DNA of 41,080 bases from positions 1-41,080 of the forward strand of contig AUXH01000101.1 of the NCBI GenBank assembly GCA_000482145.1. The letters are read 5' to 3'. This DNA comes from Strigomonas culicis (lineage: Eukaryota > Euglenozoa > Kinetoplastea > Trypanosomatida > Trypanosomatidae). Positions 8,661-18,900 of the stretch are shown here, in pieces (within the stretch, counting starts at the first letter, position 1; each line of letters opens with the position of its first letter). Under the pieces are notes generated by a model. That model was given only the letters and a program-made list of their open reading frames with translations. It was not told the DNA's origin and searched no databases. A program made the translations under genes and the position numbers.

Positions 8661-11600
8661 TCACAGCTTTCGCCCCCTGCCGATCATCCCGAACCGAAAC
8701 CCCGAGATGCCATCGGCCGTGTCGACTCTGCTTTGGTTGTGGAGCACCTTCATGCGGCCACCGACCGTGGGGTGCAGCAGCGCGAGCCCCACGTTCATGT
8801 AGGCACCAGTTCCGTTCATGTCGAGCACAAATTGCGGTGTCGCGGACGTAACCGTATCGGGTGGCGGCGGCGGTGGCGGCAGCTGCATCCGCTCCTCGGC
8901 CGAGACGGCCTGCTTGTCAAGCACGCGGAGGTTCGTCAGACACGACAGCACCGTCGCCCGGTACTGCGTCTTCCGCGCCATGGGGTTGCCAATGCAGAGA
9001 AGCGAAGAGACGGGGGTGCTCACGAGCACAGAGAGCACCGCGCCGACGTCGGCGAGACGGTTGGCGCCAATGCTCAGTGTCTTGAGGTGGCGCAGCTTGG
9101 CCAGTCCCTCCACGGCACGGAGGACGTTGTCGTTGGCGGAGACGATATTGATCATGGTGCAGTTCGCGAAGCACTCCGCGCCGAACTCGCGCAGTCGGTT
9201 GCCGTCGACGAGGAGCTCGCGCAGCTGCGGCAGCCTGTCGAGGCCGCGGTCGAGCACTGTGAGCCCGTTCTGCGAGAGGTTGAGGAACTTGAGGCGCGGC
9301 AGGTCCAGTGCCGCCCGCACGAGGTCGTCGATGCCGTTCGACGCGAGCGACAGCGACTCGAGCTGCGGAAGCCCGCGCAGGGTGTCACCGATGGCGGGGC
9401 TGCTCGCCGGCACGCTGCCGACGCGGTTGTGCGACAGGTCCAGCGCGCGCAGGTACCGCAGGTGCGCCACCGCGTCCACGCGCGAGAGCGTGTTGTACTC
9501 CAGGCGCAGGATGATCAGACTAGGGAAGCGGTCGAGCATGCTCACCTCCCGCAGGCCGCAGCGAGACAGGTCGAGTTCCACAACACTGCCCCACGACGAC
9601 TCGGGCACCTTCACGCGCTCGGAGACCATGTCGCCGCTCATGCGCCCGGCGAACTCGCTGTTCGCCTTCTGCACCGTCGACGGTGCGATGGGCTGCCCGT
9701 TCAGCATCTTCAGCTGCTTGAAGTGGTACACAAAGTAGAGAAAGGCATCCTCCGGGGTGTTGTCGCCCTCCAGCGGGTTGCCGCTCATGTCCAGCACCTC
9801 GATGGCAGGCACCTCCCGCAGCGCGTAAAACTCGGCCGTGTCGTTCAGCTCGTTGTACGCCAGCAAGAGCACCTTCAGCTGCTTCAGCTGCGCTATGTAG
9901 TCCGTGTCCAGTGAGGTCAGGCGGTTGCCGTTGACGTTCAGCTCCACCAGCTCGCGGAGGACGCCCATTTCGGCAACCGAGGTGAGGTTGTTGAAGCCCA
10001 GGTTCACCACCCGGAGGTGGGTGAGCGACACGAGGCTCGGCAGGACGGCAATCTGGTTGCCTTGCACGTCGAGCGTCTCGAGCTTGTGGAGGCTGAGCAC
10101 CGGCGCGAGCGAGGCGATGAAGTGGTTGCGCAGGAACAGATGCCGGAGGTTGACGAGAGACTCGCAGAAGTCGAGCGCGCGGGTGAGGCTGCTGCTGTAC
10201 GCGAACGTCGTGATGAGATTGAGCGACGCGTGCCACAGCGGCTCCTGCGCCGAGGCGTTGGACGTCTTCCGCGGCGAGCGAGCGTTCATGCGCTGGATCG
10301 CCTTGATGACCTTGTTCAGCATAAAGCGCGAGCGCTCCTGCGGGTCCGTCAGCTCCGGTCTCGCGCAGAGGCCGGTGATGGCTGCCTCGTAGAAGCGGTA
10401 CGGCACCACCGCGCCGTCTAGCGAGAAGACGTCCATGGTGCGCTCCGGGTCCCACGCGGCGGCGTTGGCGACCTGCACCACGTACTGCAGCGCCAGCGAC
10501 GTGTTGCTGTCGCCCGTCTCCACGCTCTTCAGCGAGAAGTCCAGCGTGCGGTCGTAGAGCAGGCGCGCAACGGACTGCTGCGTGGGGAGCTCCCAGCGGA
10601 GCTGGTTGATCTGCACCAGCTGCCCCTGCATGATGGACTCCGTGAGGAGCGCGGTGAGGTACAGCTCTTGGTGGGGCCGGTTGAGGATGAAGAGGTTGCC
10701 CTCCGTCTGAAGGGACCGCAGACTCGGGAAGGTTCGCGGCACGCCTTCAAATGCCCGCACATCGTCGATGACGTTGTTGCTGATGTCCAGCACCAGAAGC
10801 TGTGCGAAGACAGCGGACCCAGCGTCAATGACAGCCAAATTGTTGTCCCTCAGGAATAAATACTGTAAGTTGGGGGCCGTTGTGCTCACGGCCGCCCATG
10901 CAAACGTGCTGATGTCATTTTTACTGAGATCGAGCGACGTGAGGGACGACAAGGTGGCCGTGCAAAACGTGTCTGGCACCGCCGTGATTTTCCTCCAGCG
11001 CAGCTGCACAAACGAAAGGTCCTCGACGGTGGTGCCGAGCTGCTGTGCGTAGGTGCCGAGGGTATGCACCGAAAGGGGTGCGCTCGTCGACGCCGACGAC
11101 GCCTTCGCCTCTGCCGTGCTGACCACGCTCTCGGCCTGGCTCTGCACCTTCGCGACCTCCGCCTGCGCGATGGTGTCGGCGGTGCTCTCCTTCTGGCACT
11201 GCTGCATGACCTCCAGCAGCGGTGTGCCGAAATCCAGAACGTCGAGCCAGTCGGCCGGGTCCACGTTGGGCAGCTGCGCTCCGACGAAGTCCTGGAACAC
11301 GTCTGGCTGTCCCAGGCACTCCTCCGTGTCCCCGCCACGGTCGACCTCTTCGCTCAGATACGTGTAGTCCACCACCCACTCCGGCACGACGAGCGTGCGG
11401 TCGAACATGTGCCACACCGCCACGTTCTTATCCTCCTCGTCCACTCGGAAGGCGCTCAGCACGTTGTCCGCAAAGACCTTCGCGTAGACGTGCTCCGCGA
11501 TCATGCAGTGCTGGGTCGGCCCCTTCAGCTGCTCGCAGGCGCCCACGTAGGCGCGGCAGAGCACGACCTGCGCGGACAGGAGGCCGGGGCCCGCCGCGCG

Positions 11601-13283
11601 CGCAGCGAGGGAGGTGCGCTGCTTCTCCGCCTCCCGCAGCCGCAGCTCGTCGGCGACGAAGAGGCTGTTCGTCAGTGGGAAGCCCTCCCTCTGGCCGGAG
11701 GTCAGGCGCAGATACTGCGTCGTCGCCGGGTCCGTGCACGGGGCCGGCTGGACCCCGTAGACGAGGGCGTGTTGCAGCACCGCGTCTTGCAAATCGACCT
11801 GCGGTGCGACGGGGGCCGCGAGGGAGACGAAGGCGGCCTGGTGCGTCGGCTCCGCCATGTTAATGCAAAGCCCCTTCACGACGTGGTCGAAGTGGAGGCG
11901 TTGGCCGCGGTTGACGATGCGCCGGACACGGTTCACGCGGACGCCCTTGATACCCCTCCGGGTGAAGCGCTTCACGTCGAACTGCGACTGGATGGCGTCC
12001 ACCGCCGCCTGAAACCACTCGTCCTTGGGCCCGCCCTCCTCGAGCTTGATGTTGCCGCCCGAGTGGAGCTCCGCGCAGAGCCGCTCTCGCAGCCGCTGCT
12101 GCAGCGCGGAGCTGCGCTCGACTGCACTCCGCAGTCCTGTGAGGAGTTTCTGCATGGCCACCGTGTGGGTGCCGATCGCGCGCTCCATATCGGCGCGCAG
12201 CGCGTCCAGCGCACTCGTGGCATAGGTCGCCTCCGGCTGCAGCAGCGTGCCGGCGGCGTAGGCCTGGCGCTCCGCGAGCTCCGCCGCGATGGGCGCGAGT
12301 GCGTCGGACAGGTCCCGCACGGAGGTGCACAGCGCCTTCACCTTTGCGTCCACCGCCTGCGAGGTGCGCCGCTCTAACACGTTCCAATTCTTTTCGACAC
12401 TGGCGACGCGCGCCTTGTAGTACATGGCCTTCTTCGCGTGGATCGCCTCGGCCGTGCCGCGCTGCTCTGGCATGATGGCGTTGAAGTCGAGCTCCTCGAG
12501 CGAGTGCACGATGTGCACCGTGAAGGTGGTGTAGTTGTTCAGCTGGCTGAGCGGGTTCGGCCCGAAGAGCGGGTCCGCGAACCACAGCTTGCGCAGGCAC
12601 GGCAGCACGGCGATGTGCGCGACGTCGTCGAGCGAGTGCAGCTGACAGCCGGAGAGGTTCAGCTCGTTCAGCCGGGAGAGCGTGGCCGAGAAGGGCAGAT
12701 TGCTCAGCGACGCGATGGGGTTGCCGGCCATCCACAGCGCGCGCAGGTGCGTCATGTGCTGCACGTGGGTGATGGCCGTGATCTGATTGCGGCACAGCCA
12801 CAGCTCGCGAATGTACTTGGTGTGCTGCAGGCCCTCCATCGACGTGATGCGGTTGCCTTGCAGGAAGAGCTTCCGCAACCTGGGCATGCTCTGGAGCCCT
12901 TCTATTTTTTGGATGTCGTTGTCGACCAGCCAGAGCTCTTCCATCAGCGTGAGACAGCTAATATCCTGCATGGATTGCAATCCCACGTGCATGAGCTTCA
13001 CACAGGACAACTGCGGAAAGAAGCGGATCTGCGGGATGCGAGAGAAGGTCATGAGAAACATGTGCATCTCCGTCATCAGGTGCGGCGTTGTCAGCATCAT
13101 GGCGCGCGACCACCCGTTGTTTTCGCCCATGACGGTAAGGGCCTCCTCCGTGTCCGCATTGCGGAACCCCTCCTGGATATCCTTCTTCATCTTTTCAATC
13201 TGCTCTGGGGAGAGCGTGACGCTACTCAGCCGCCCGGAGACGGAGCCGGTGGTGGGGCGGCTATTCCGTCGTGGCTGGGACAT
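8661..13283 (-). CDS. LRRC9: LRRC9-type leucine-rich-repeat protein (probable flagellar/axonemal)
   Basis: The product is 1540 residues, close to vertebrate LRRC9 (about 1450). It has several SDS22-type leucine-rich-repeat blocks: a first at about 92-235 (patterns like LRKLFLQGNRI and IRELWLCRNQI), then a cap region at 228-265 reading LPCLRKLWFADP and later QLNNYTTFTVHIVHSLEELD. That spacing and wording closely match the LRRC9 cap. A helical region follows, with the characteristic MYYKARV near 287. Further repeat blocks lie in the middle (about 770-870) and in the C-terminal third (about 1030-1480). LRRC9 is conserved in ciliated organisms and thought to be axonemal, so a flagellar role is inferred. 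No enzymatic domain is visible. AG at 13303-13304 after a T-rich tract supports the start. Confidence 0.85.
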   Translation of the reverse strand: MSQPRRNSRPTTGSVSGRLSSVTLSPEQIEKMKKDIQEGFRNADTEEALTVMGENNGWSRAMMLTTPHLMTEMHMFLMTFSRIPQIRFFPQLSCVKLMHVGLQSMQDISCLTLMEELWLVDNDIQKIEGLQSMPRLRKLFLQGNRITSMEGLQHTKYIRELWLCRNQITAITHVQHMTHLRALWMAGNPIASLSNLPFSATLSRLNELNLSGCQLHSLDDVAHIAVLPCLRKLWFADPLFGPNPLSQLNNYTTFTVHIVHSLEELDFNAIMPEQRGTAEAIHAKKAMYYKARVASVEKNWNVLERRTSQAVDAKVKALCTSVRDLSDALAPIAAELAERQAYAAGTLLQPEATYATSALDALRADMERAIGTHTVAMQKLLTGLRSAVERSSALQQRLRERLCAELHSGGNIKLEEGGPKDEWFQAAVDAIQSQFDVKRFTRRGIKGVRVNRVRRIVNRGQRLHFDHVVKGLCINMAEPTHQAAFVSLAAPVAPQVDLQDAVLQHALVYGVQPAPCTDPATTQYLRLTSGQREGFPLTNSLFVADELRLREAEKQRTSLAARAAGPGLLSAQVVLCRAYVGACEQLKGPTQHCMIAEHVYAKVFADNVLSAFRVDEEDKNVAVWHMFDRTLVVPEWVVDYTYLSEEVDRGGDTEECLGQPDVFQDFVGAQLPNVDPADWLDVLDFGTPLLEVMQQCQKESTADTIAQAEVAKVQSQAESVVSTAEAKASSASTSAPLSVHTLGTYAQQLGTTVEDLSFVQLRWRKITAVPDTFCTATLSSLTSLDLSKNDISTFAWAAVSTTAPNLQYLFLRDNNLAVIDAGSAVFAQLLVLDISNNVIDDVRAFEGVPRTFPSLRSLQTEGNLFILNRPHQELYLTALLTESIMQGQLVQINQLRWELPTQQSVARLLYDRTLDFSLKSVETGDSNTSLALQYVVQVANAAAWDPERTMDVFSLDGAVVPYRFYEAAITGLCARPELTDPQERSRFMLNKVIKAIQRMNARSPRKTSNASAQEPLWHASLNLITTFAYSSSLTRALDFCESLVNLRHLFLRNHFIASLAPVLSLHKLETLDVQGNQIAVLPSLVSLTHLRVVNLGFNNLTSVAEMGVLRELVELNVNGNRLTSLDTDYIAQLKQLKVLLLAYNELNDTAEFYALREVPAIEVLDMSGNPLEGDNTPEDAFLYFVYHFKQLKMLNGQPIAPSTVQKANSEFAGRMSGDMVSERVKVPESSWGSVVELDLSRCGLREVSMLDRFPSLIILRLEYNTLSRVDAVAHLRYLRALDLSHNRVGSVPASSPAIGDTLRGLPQLESLSLASNGIDDLVRAALDLPRLKFLNLSQNGLTVLDRGLDRLPQLRELLVDGNRLREFGAECFANCTMINIVSANDNVLRAVEGLAKLRHLKTLSIGANRLADVGAVLSVLVSTPVSSLLCIGNPMARKTQYRATVLSCLTNLRVLDKQAVSAEERMQLPPPPPPPDTVTSATPQFVLDMNGTGAYMNVGLALLHPTVGGRMKVLHNQSRVDTADGISGFRFGMIGRGRKL

Positions 13284-13722
13284 GCGCTAACGGCCTAAGC
13301 GGCTAATGAGGATCGGTAATACGTAGTCACGATGCAAAAACAAAAAAAAAGCGATGTTGGCTTGTTCCACGAAAACGTCTGGTGTTGGTCTGTCACGCGC
13401 TTGAGAAGGATAGGCTAAAGAAGAAGGGTTGAAAAGAAATGTACAATAAACGAAATAAAAGAAAAAAAACACAGAAAGGTGATGAAATAATAATAAAAAT
13501 GGCAGTAATAATACCTGTGTTAAGGGAAGAAATAGATGAGGTGGAGAAGAGTTGTAAGAGAGAAGGTAAGTGATGCTCATAAAAAATAAATCGGGTGTGA
13601 TACATATACACAAATGAAAAAGGAAATGCGAACGGTCCCGCTAGATGTGCTGATCGTATGATACAAAGGAGCCACGTCTATGCATGTGTGTGAGCAGAGC
13701 GCGCGAGCACACACGTGCTGCC
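13284..13722. other. AT-rich spacer with splice signals for the LRRC9-like gene
   Basis: A T-rich tract on the minus strand (13336-13350) is followed by AG at 13303-13304, about 20 bases before the LRRC9-like ATG. The remaining part is AT-rich, presumably the 3' end of the preceding transcript. No further gene seen. Confidence 0.5.
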
Positions 13723-14616
13723 TCATGGGCGACGGCCACACGGCCACAGCACCTCCGCGTGCCGAGGGCCGACCGTCTGCATCGCCTCCTCCTCCTCCTC
13801 CTCCCACGCGCAGACTAGCCTCGGCGTGTGTAGGTCGGCCGCGGTGGCCGTTGTGGCAAAGGAATAGTCGCTGTGCGGACGACGGGATGTCGACGCCACG
13901 ACGTAGTCCGGCGAGGGGCTCCGCGGAGGGGAGGTGGGCGAGGAGGATGGCACGCCCGTGAGGTTGGGCGTCGCTGCAGCAAGCGCGGTGGAGGCGGCTG
14001 GGTGCGGCCGGGACACCTCCCGCAAGGACCTGTCGCGACACACGCGCCGGTCATTGGACGGCAGGAGGTAGAAGCCGCTCTTCGCCTGCGCCTCCGGGGA
14101 AAGCAGCGGCTGCTGTCCGGGGAGCACAAAGAGCGGCGTGTGCGCACGGTCGTCGTGCGCGACGCTGCAGCACGGCCGCACATCGCGAGGGAGACATTGC
14201 CGCACCAGACGGTAGAGGGTGGGCGCGAGCGCGTGGTTGTGGGGCGTGATCGCGTACATGCGACGGACCGCGTGGGGGTCGGCGCGGCCGTCCTCCGACA
14301 GGAGCCTCGACGTGTACAGCGGCGCGCTCACCGTGTGGATTTCCACCTCCGATATGTGCGTCGACCCGACGAGGCGGCAAATGTCCGCATACGCGATGCG
14401 GATCGTGAAGGCCGTCGCGCTCACGCGCAGCATCATGTGACCCTCCATGAGGACCAGCACACAGCCGTCCGCGACCACCGGCACGCAGTCATCCTCCGCG
14501 AGGATGACGCGCGCCCACAAGCTGTTATGGCCAACCTCAAACGACTTGGGGGTGCCGACGAACGGCAGTCCCACGGAGGGACGCAGAGAGGCTATGGAGA
14601 GTTTGTGTTGCTTCAT
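13723..14616 (-). CDS. Hypothetical protein, possible PH-like N-terminus, disordered C-terminus
   Basis: The product is 297 residues, starting MKQHKLSIASLRPSVG. Residues about 15-95 alternate short hydrophobic strands and turns (for example SLWARVILAEDDCVPVVADG and HMMLRVSATAFTIRIAY), a pattern compatible with a PH-like or EVH1-like beta barrel. That is a guess from strand pattern only. A Cys-containing helical section follows (about 125-160). From about 200 the sequence is Ser/Pro/Thr-rich and looks disordered, ending with a run of Glu and a short Arg tail. No signal peptide, membrane span or catalytic motif is visible. I do not recognise the family. The start is preceded by an AG at 14631-14632 and a T-run near 14708-14715. 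Confidence 0.65.
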   Translation of the reverse strand: MKQHKLSIASLRPSVGLPFVGTPKSFEVGHNSLWARVILAEDDCVPVVADGCVLVLMEGHMMLRVSATAFTIRIAYADICRLVGSTHISEVEIHTVSAPLYTSRLLSEDGRADPHAVRRMYAITPHNHALAPTLYRLVRQCLPRDVRPCCSVAHDDRAHTPLFVLPGQQPLLSPEAQAKSGFYLLPSNDRRVCRDRSLREVSRPHPAASTALAAATPNLTGVPSSSPTSPPRSPSPDYVVASTSRRPHSDYSFATTATAADLHTPRLVCAWEEEEEEAMQTVGPRHAEVLWPCGRRP

Positions 14617-14866
14617 TATGCAAACTATACCTTATCGTAGAAGATCAGCAGGTGCACATGGGAGGAGACAATGTTTGTGTATGTGTGTGTATGTACATGT
14701 GTATGCCAAAAAAAAGCATTCATGAAGTCGTGGTATCAGGTATTATACAATGCATCGGTGAGAAGCCTCACGGCTGTATTTTTCTTTCTTTTGGGACTAC
14801 TCTTTCCCTATGTCATACGCATGTTGTAGGGCAAGTGATCCCGCATATGATCGCCACACGACAAGA

Positions 14867-15700
14867 CTATTCCGAGGCGGTCTTTTCCACCTTCGCTCTC
14901 TTCTTGGCGCTCTTCTTCTCCATCTTCTTGATCTTGCGCAGCGCCCTTTGCTTCTCTTCGTCCCACTTCTTCGGGTCCAAGGCGCAGCGGATCACCGCGG
15001 AGGACAGCAGCAGCCCAAACAGGGGCGGCATGTAGCTGATGGTGCCGTTGAGGGCGCGGTCACGGCCGCCGGCCTCCTGGCGCTGCGGCTCGAGCGGCGG
15101 CAGGCCCTTCTCCCGGCTGTGCACGACGGTCACCGTGCCGGGGCCGACGCCCCTCTGCCGCAGGGCCTGCCGGCACGCGCGCGCCAGGCCGTCGTTCTCC
15201 GTGTCGAACAGGTCGCCGATCGTCACCTGAAGGGGGTCCAGCCGCCCGCCGGCGCCGCACGAGGAAAAGACGCGGATCTGCTGCTCAATGGCGGCGCAGA
15301 GCAAGGCGGTCTTGCACTCGACCGTGTCGATGCAGTCCACCACGCAGTCGTACCTCTGGCGCCGCAGCAGGTCCGCCGCGTCCTCCGCCGTGATGAGGCG
15401 CTCCATCGCGACGATGTGGCAGGCCGCGTTCACGTCGTGCAGCCGCCGCGCGAGGGCCTCCACCTTGCTCTGGCCGATGTTGCTGTCCAGGGCGATGAGC
15501 TGCCGGTTCTTGTTCGTCGCCGCGACGACGTCGTTGTCCACAAGGGTAATGCGGCCGACGCCGGCCCGCACGAGGGCCTCAGCGCAGTGGCCGCCCACAC
15601 CGCCCACACCTGCTAGGAAGATGTTGCACTGCTGCAGGCGCTTGATACCAGCATCGCCAATGAGAATTTGCGTTCGCTCGTAAAGTGCCGTGTTCAACAT
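14867..15700 (-). CDS. tcdA: tRNA threonylcarbamoyladenosine dehydratase (TcdA/CsdL family, E1-like)
   Basis: A 277-residue protein of the ThiF/MoeB/E1 superfamily. The ATP-binding glycine motif is GVGGVGGHCAEAL (31-43), followed by TLVDNDVV (52-59) and TNKNRQ (62-67), both matching TcdA closely. VVDCIDTVECK (120-130) and SSCGAGGRLDPLQ (146-158) are also typical. The end of the fold, GTISYMPPLFGL (219-230), corresponds to the hydrophobic C-terminal helix of bacterial TcdA and its yeast homologues. The enzyme uses ATP to cyclise t6A37 to ct6A in ANN-decoding tRNAs. A Lys-rich tail of about 35 residues follows and could be an RNA-binding or nuclear-type signal. No ubiquitin-E1 catalytic-cysteine domain is present, which argues against a UBA activator. 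Start supported by AG at 15738-15739. Confidence 0.88.
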   Translation of the reverse strand: MLNTALYERTQILIGDAGIKRLQQCNIFLAGVGGVGGHCAEALVRAGVGRITLVDNDVVAATNKNRQLIALDSNIGQSKVEALARRLHDVNAACHIVAMERLITAEDAADLLRRQRYDCVVDCIDTVECKTALLCAAIEQQIRVFSSCGAGGRLDPLQVTIGDLFDTENDGLARACRQALRQRGVGPGTVTVVHSREKGLPPLEPQRQEAGGRDRALNGTISYMPPLFGLLLSSAVIRCALDPKKWDEEKQRALRKIKKMEKKSAKKRAKVEKTASE

Positions 15701-15737
15701 CCTTACATATACAATAGAGTCTAAAAGCAGATGATGA

Positions 15738-15787
15738 CTAGAGAAGCAACGAAAGGAGAGGATAATGGTAAAGAGGAGAAGATTGAG
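15738..15787 (-). promoter_or_regulatory. Polypyrimidine tract and AG for the TcdA gene
   Basis: The minus strand is C/T-rich from about 15787 to 15740, ending in CTCTAG with the AG at 15738-15739, about 37 bases before the ATG. Confidence 0.5.
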
Positions 15788-15937
15788 GGCTGCTCAAATG
15801 TGTAGCCTCGCTCCAGTGCGCTTAACAAAAGAAAAAGGACTATCCACCTTTTTTTTTTTACCGCTATTACTACTTTTTTTTCTTTCTCATAATAGTACTG
15901 ATACACTTTTCGTCTCTGTCTTCTTCATATATGTGAA

Positions 15938-18900
15938 TTACACCGTTAGGGGCTTGCGCAGATAGGCGGGGACACGCGCGCCTCGTGTGAGATATGCCAT
16001 CAGCAACAGCTCTTGCACTTGTGGGGTCAAAGAAGGGAGCCGCGAGGTGCACTCCGTGGCCACACGTTCCAACTCCGCCAATATGGCCTGCACCAACCCA
16101 CTGGGCAGCGAAGGGTCCACCAGCACTCGCTCCAGGACGGTGTGATGATGATGAGGGAGGAGCTCGTCCGTGCGACCGCTGGGCAGCTCATCTTGTCTGT
16201 AGCTGTGCAGGACAACCAGATAACTCTTTGCCAAGTCCTCGGTGCTCGGCCGTCTCTCGCTTCCTGCGCGGCTCGGCCGCACGTACAGCTGAATGAGGTC
16301 CATGCTGCAGGTCAGCAGAGCGCTCTGCACCCAGCGCGTCCAGCTGGCCGGCGTCGCGCCGCCCACGCGATCCAGGGCACGATCGCCAGCGCCGTGCACC
16401 TGCAGATAGTGCGCGTAGGCGTGCAGCAGCGGGAAGGCACCGGCCGCCAAGAGGCGCTGCACCGCCTCTCCGTCAGCGGCGGGGGCGCTCGCGGCCATGC
16501 GGTCCGACAGACGCAGCGAGCCCACCGTCGTCGCATGCAGCTGCGTGGCGTCGCGCCGCGCCGGTGCCCCGCCCGCGGCGGGCGGCGGGGCGCGGTACGG
16601 CCGCACGCAGATGCCGGCGGGCACCAGCAGGTAGTGCAGGAAGCTGTCGACGGCCGCCGCGGGGAGCGCCAGCGTGCGGCGCATCTCGGCCCGCACCGCG
16701 CGGAGCGCCGCGTCGTCGGCGTCCGCGCGCGTGGCCGGCACGCCGTCCGTCGGCGTGTGGCGACGGCGCACCCGCTCGTGCCGGTCGTCGCCGCGCTGCG
16801 CCCCCGCGAGGATGGAGACGAAAAACGTAACCCACGTGTCGGTCAGTTGCTTCCAGCGCACGGCCTCCTCGATGCGCTGCATGGGGCTGGGCAGAGCAGC
16901 GGCGCGGCGGCGCAGGGCCGCGAGCGCCTCGCGCATGCGCGTCGGTAGGCTCTCCTCGTCCGCGCGAAGCTCACCAAAGTGCACCATGTCCTTCCCCACC
17001 GCCGAAAGGGCGATCTGCTTCGCTGGCTCTGGCCGCGTGGACTCCGGCGAGTCCAGCGCGCACTCCATCTTCCAGTCCCCCATCACCTGGCTGGCGTGGC
17101 ACAGTGCGCGCAGCGTAGATTGCGTGTCGCGCTGCCGCGCGACGTCCTCCGTCGAGAGCCAGTGAAACACGGACGGGTGGGGCCCGAACACAGAGGTAAT
17201 GTACGCGCCAGCCTTTTGCAGCCCCGCCCCCTCGTCGCGCATCAAAGGGATGAGCTCTTTCAGCGGCTGCAGTGCTTCTTGGTACGCCGTGCTGGTGGTG
17301 CCCACGCGGCCGCGGCCCGTGAGGCACACGCTCGCCGCCGCCTCACGCGCCAGTACGGCCTCGAGCGCCGTCCTCGCCCGCCCCGACGTGAAGAGCGCGG
17401 CGGGGAGAAGGCGTGTGAGGCGCCTGAGGAAGAGAAGGGCCTCCGGGGCGCTGGCAAAGCAGGACGTGCCATTCGCCAAGGTGTACTGCTCGAGCACCAC
17501 GGGTATGAGCGACACTGCGGTGTAGGCGCTCAGGCTTTTCTGCAGAGATGGGAGAAGCCGTGCGGACGGCGAGGGGGCGGGCTGGTCGCAGGACGCCCGA
17601 CGGAGGTGCCACAGCAGCATGCGGGTCGCCTCCAACACATCACAGTGCCGCAGCAGAGTGTTCACCACCTCCAACGACGAGAGCACTGGGGAATCGCTGG
17701 AGCTCTTGGCTGGCAGACGACTGCTCGTCAGCAGGACGGCCAAGTATCGTTCCAACAGACACACGCTGAGCGACGGGACAGTCCGCGCAACGATGGGGGC
17801 CAGACGGCGCACCTCCTCGGCCGTCGCGCAGCGCAGCAGAAACTGGTGGACGCGGGAGATACCGAGGAGGTACGCGGTGCCCTGCAGCCGTGGCAGCTCG
17901 CGCAGAAATTTCGTGATGGAGGTCACCGTGTCCGCTCCACTGACCTCCGATGGCGCTCCGACGGGATCGGTGTCCGACATTTGTGATAGCGTGGAGGCAT
18001 CGTAATGGGGCACCTCAAAGTAGTTCGTGTCGCGGCTGTGCCGGCGCAGCTTCACGGCCAGCCAGCGACCCTTGCGGCCGATGCGCTCCCCGCTTCGGAG
18101 TTCGCTTTGGAGGGCGTGAAGGTACAGCGGGAGCGACCGCGCCAGTCCTTTGCGCTCCCTCTGCCGACGTGCGGCGAGCCACTCCAGCGTCGCGAGCAGC
18201 ACCAGCGGGTCCATCTCCGCGTGGCAGAGCGTGACGGCGTCCTGCACCACCTGCGTCACTTGTAGTCCGCCGAGGTGGCTGGTGTACGGCTTGCCGCTGC
18301 CCTGGACGTGGTGGCACAGGCACCGACTCCATGTGCTGCGGCGCAGCGCCTCCTCCGGACTGTCCGCGCGCCCCGCCGGCCGCGGCACGCGCGCGAGCAC
18401 CTGCAGGAAGCGCAGGCCCACGTGCCCGCGCGCCTCCGCCGCGTGCGCGTAGAGACACCGCAGAATGAAGCGGCGCGCCTCCGCCGCGAGAGAGGGGTGG
18501 CACGCTGTATTGAGGAGCAGCGTCGCCGCGTCCACCACTTGCGGGGGCCGCATGTCCGCCTTCTGGGCGTCCAGCGCATGTAGAAGGGCGCGCCGCACCG
18601 GAAGCGAGCCCCTTGACGTCACAAGCGCCTCCTCCAGCATGGCAAGCAGCACGTTGCAGTCCAGACCAACCAGGCGATCGTGTAGCTGTTCAACGCTTGT
18701 GCTGCTCGGCAACGCGTACAGCGCGTCGGCCGCGCGGAGGGCAGTCTGGGCGTCGCCCCCTCTGCCTCCCTGTCGCTGCGGCGGCTCCTTCTTCACGAGA
18801 GGCGTGTGCGACTGCGGGAGAGGGGCCGCGTGGGGACCTGCCCGGGCCTTCGCCTGCTTGGGCCTCGGCTCCGCCGCGCTCCGAGGTGCGGGGCCGGCGG

